Assembly: GCA_963700395.1 (NCBI GenBank)
Contig: CAVOXI010000002.1
Span: forward strand, 62,001-126,000
DNA: 64,000 bases
Direction: 5' to 3'
Source of the DNA: Prado023 sp963700395
GTDB taxonomy: Bacteria; Actinomycetota; Actinomycetes; S36-B12; CAIYMF01
Shown here: positions 62,010 to 64,000 of the stretch, piece after piece
Layout of the letters: each line of letters opens with the position of its first letter
Numbering within the stretch: position 1 is the stretch's first letter
Translations under genes and position numbers: made by a program
Notes under the pieces: generated by a model
What the model was told of the DNA's origin: nothing
The model's database searches: none
The model's input: the letters and a program-made list of their open reading frames with translations, nothing else

Positions 62010-64000
<1,991 letters not shown>

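Overview
The window is about 70% G+C, uses many GTG starts and is packed with short overlapping operons. It carries several actinobacterial hallmarks: Lsr2, a CsoR-copA unit, a DtxR/IdeR-type iron box, a PlsB2/PlsC-like pair, and DUF3159, DUF2277 and DUF3516 proteins. I read it as chromosomal DNA of a free-living high-G+C actinobacterium (Actinomycetota). I cannot place it more finely. I saw no rRNA, tRNA, CRISPR array, phage or transposase gene.

Layout. 1-2917: fadA-fadB beta-oxidation operon (fadB runs off the left edge) behind a promoter with a palindromic operator. 3389-7758: an AbiEi/DUF559-type gene flanked by related hairpin repeats, a HAD-IIA phosphatase coupled to a glycerol-1-phosphate dehydrogenase-like gene, and a TerC protein. 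8007-9871: copper chaperone PCu(A)C plus DyP peroxidase under a CsoR-like box. 10046-19854: DUF3159 protein, epimerase, a heterodimeric ABC exporter, an NmrA-like protein, DUF2804, DUF2277 and a secreted beta-sandwich-repeat protein. 20250-22949: csoR-copA with a textbook operator. 23053-28008: GNAT, a hypothetical gene and an IdeR-boxed Fe(III) ABC importer. 28144-31387: glycerophospholipid acyltransferases. 31424-34697: aldehyde dehydrogenase and secreted M28 peptidase, both frameshifted. 34807-41233: GyrI-like, DUF1801, Lsr2, a Ca2+/H+ antiporter-like protein, a flavodoxin-like protein, SDR, PaiB-like, Nei-like glycosylase and AAC(3)-like genes.

41232-45886 is a complete trans-4-hydroxy-L-proline catabolic operon: a fused deaminase/semialdehyde dehydrogenase, a D-hydroxyproline dehydrogenase and a hydroxyproline epimerase. 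46040-48924: PadR-DUF1707-ABC export operon. 48921-52610: carotenoid oxygenase and phytoene desaturase, divergent from idi. 52604-59795: DUF3516 helicase, LysR with a divergent small membrane peptide, RsgA, and an ABC-2 exporter. 59931-64000: VWA/MoxR pair and the start of glgX.

The strongest unusual signals are: (1) the in-frame fusion of the DapA-family deaminase with the ketoglutarate-semialdehyde dehydrogenase; (2) two intergenic arrays of an 11-bp word repeated every 19 bp that switch orientation midway; (3) a 57-bp palindrome occupying exactly 19 codons inside copA; (4) a cluster of about 20 single-base frameshifts in nine otherwise well-conserved genes, which looks more like consensus error than gene decay.
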